Positions 5,244-5,520 of a stretch of DNA of 5,520 nucleotides are shown piece by piece (within the stretch, counting starts at the first letter, position 1; every line of letters begins with the position of its first letter). This stretch comes from JBEINZ01 sp040377825 (GTDB lineage Bacteria; Pseudomonadota; Alphaproteobacteria; Rhizobiales; Ancalomicrobiaceae): NCBI GenBank assembly GCA_040377825.1, contig JBEINZ010000207.1, positions 1 to 5,520 on the forward strand. Reading direction: 5' to 3'. The notes beneath the pieces were generated by a model, which made no database searches, was not told the DNA's origin, and worked only from the letters and a program-made list of their open reading frames with translations. The translations under genes and the position numbers were made by a program.

Positions 5244-5520
5244 ATGGACTGGTCTTCCGAACAGGATGCCGCGTTGAAGGCCGTCTCTGACTGGCTGAAA
5301 GCGAAGCGGCCGCAAGTCTTTCGCCTGTTCGGCTATGCCGGAACCGGCAAGACCACGCTCGCCCGGCATATCGCGGCCGACATCAAGGGCGACGTCGCCT
5401 TTGGCGCGTTCACAGGCAAGGCGGCGCTCGTCATGCGCTCGAAAGGCTGCGAGGGCGCGTCGACGATCCACAGCATGATCTATCGCCCGCGCCGGCGCGC
5501 GGAAGACGAGGAGGAGGAGG
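5244..5520 (+). CDS. ATP-dependent RecD-like DNA helicase, N-terminal part
   Basis: The gene runs off the right edge; 92 codons are visible. The product starts MDWSSEQDAALKAVSDWL, the Q-motif-like opening of RecD-type superfamily 1 helicases. It then has Walker A GYAGTGKTT (30-38), a motif Ia region AFTGKAALVMRSKG (55-68), and TIHS (74-77), which in the family precedes the Walker B region not seen here. The family couples ATP hydrolysis to DNA unwinding in repair or recombination; whole proteins of this compact alphaproteobacterial type are, from memory, about 370-ish residues. The ATG at 5244 has AGGG five bases upstream; a GTG lies two codons earlier. The last visible codons encode a short acidic stretch, EDEEEE, inside a GAG repeat. 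The gene is divergent from the sugar locus and probably unrelated to it. Confidence 0.88.
   Translation, partial: MDWSSEQDAALKAVSDWLKAKRPQVFRLFGYAGTGKTTLARHIAADIKGDVAFGAFTGKAALVMRSKGCEGASTIHSMIYRPRRRAEDEEEE

Noticed and set aside
1..5520. CRISPR array, tRNA, insertion sequence or phage genes
   Set aside because: No spaced direct repeats, cloverleaf, transposase or terminal inverted repeats were seen on either strand.

Overview
The window looks like chromosomal DNA of a GC-rich alphaproteobacterium, most likely of the Hyphomicrobiales (rhizobia and relatives). This rests on the style of the encoded proteins (a FrcA-type single-domain sugar ABC ATPase, a rhizobial-type SDR and a RecD-like helicase opening with a typical alphaproteobacterial N-terminus). 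It also rests on G+C near 67% in a hand-counted coding line (1021-1080), against about 33% in bases 1-60 and 28% in bases 301-360. No similarity search was run.

Layout: (1) Bases 1-419 are an AT-rich non-coding stretch. It holds a strong intrinsic terminator (115-166) preceded by a second hairpin (90-110), which together could be the body of a small RNA. Further right are a possible sigma-70 promoter (299-328), a repeated TTGCAA motif and a 22-bp palindrome just ahead of the first ribosome binding site. (2) Bases 420-3279, plus strand, form a three-gene CUT2 (ribose/fructose-type) sugar ABC importer operon in the order ATPase, permease, periplasmic binding protein. (3) Bases 3306-3331 hold a perfect 8-bp-arm hairpin between convergent transcription units. 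(4) Bases 5006-3358, minus strand, form a two-gene operon: an SDR oxidoreductase followed 23 nt later by an inositol-monophosphatase-family phosphatase. (5) Bases 5007-5243 are a short divergent intergenic region. (6) From 5244 to the right edge, plus strand, lies the first 92 codons of a RecD-like superfamily 1 DNA helicase, an unrelated housekeeping-type gene.

The importer and the SDR/phosphatase pair face each other and probably form one carbohydrate or polyol utilisation locus: the binding protein captures a small sugar or polyol, the permease and ATPase bring it in, the SDR oxidises (or reduces) an alcohol/carbonyl group, and the phosphatase removes phosphate from a sugar- or polyol-phosphate. 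The substrate cannot be read from the sequence. No kinase, isomerase or regulator gene lies in the window. Every enzyme belongs to a known family; the least explained material is the leader region at 1-419.
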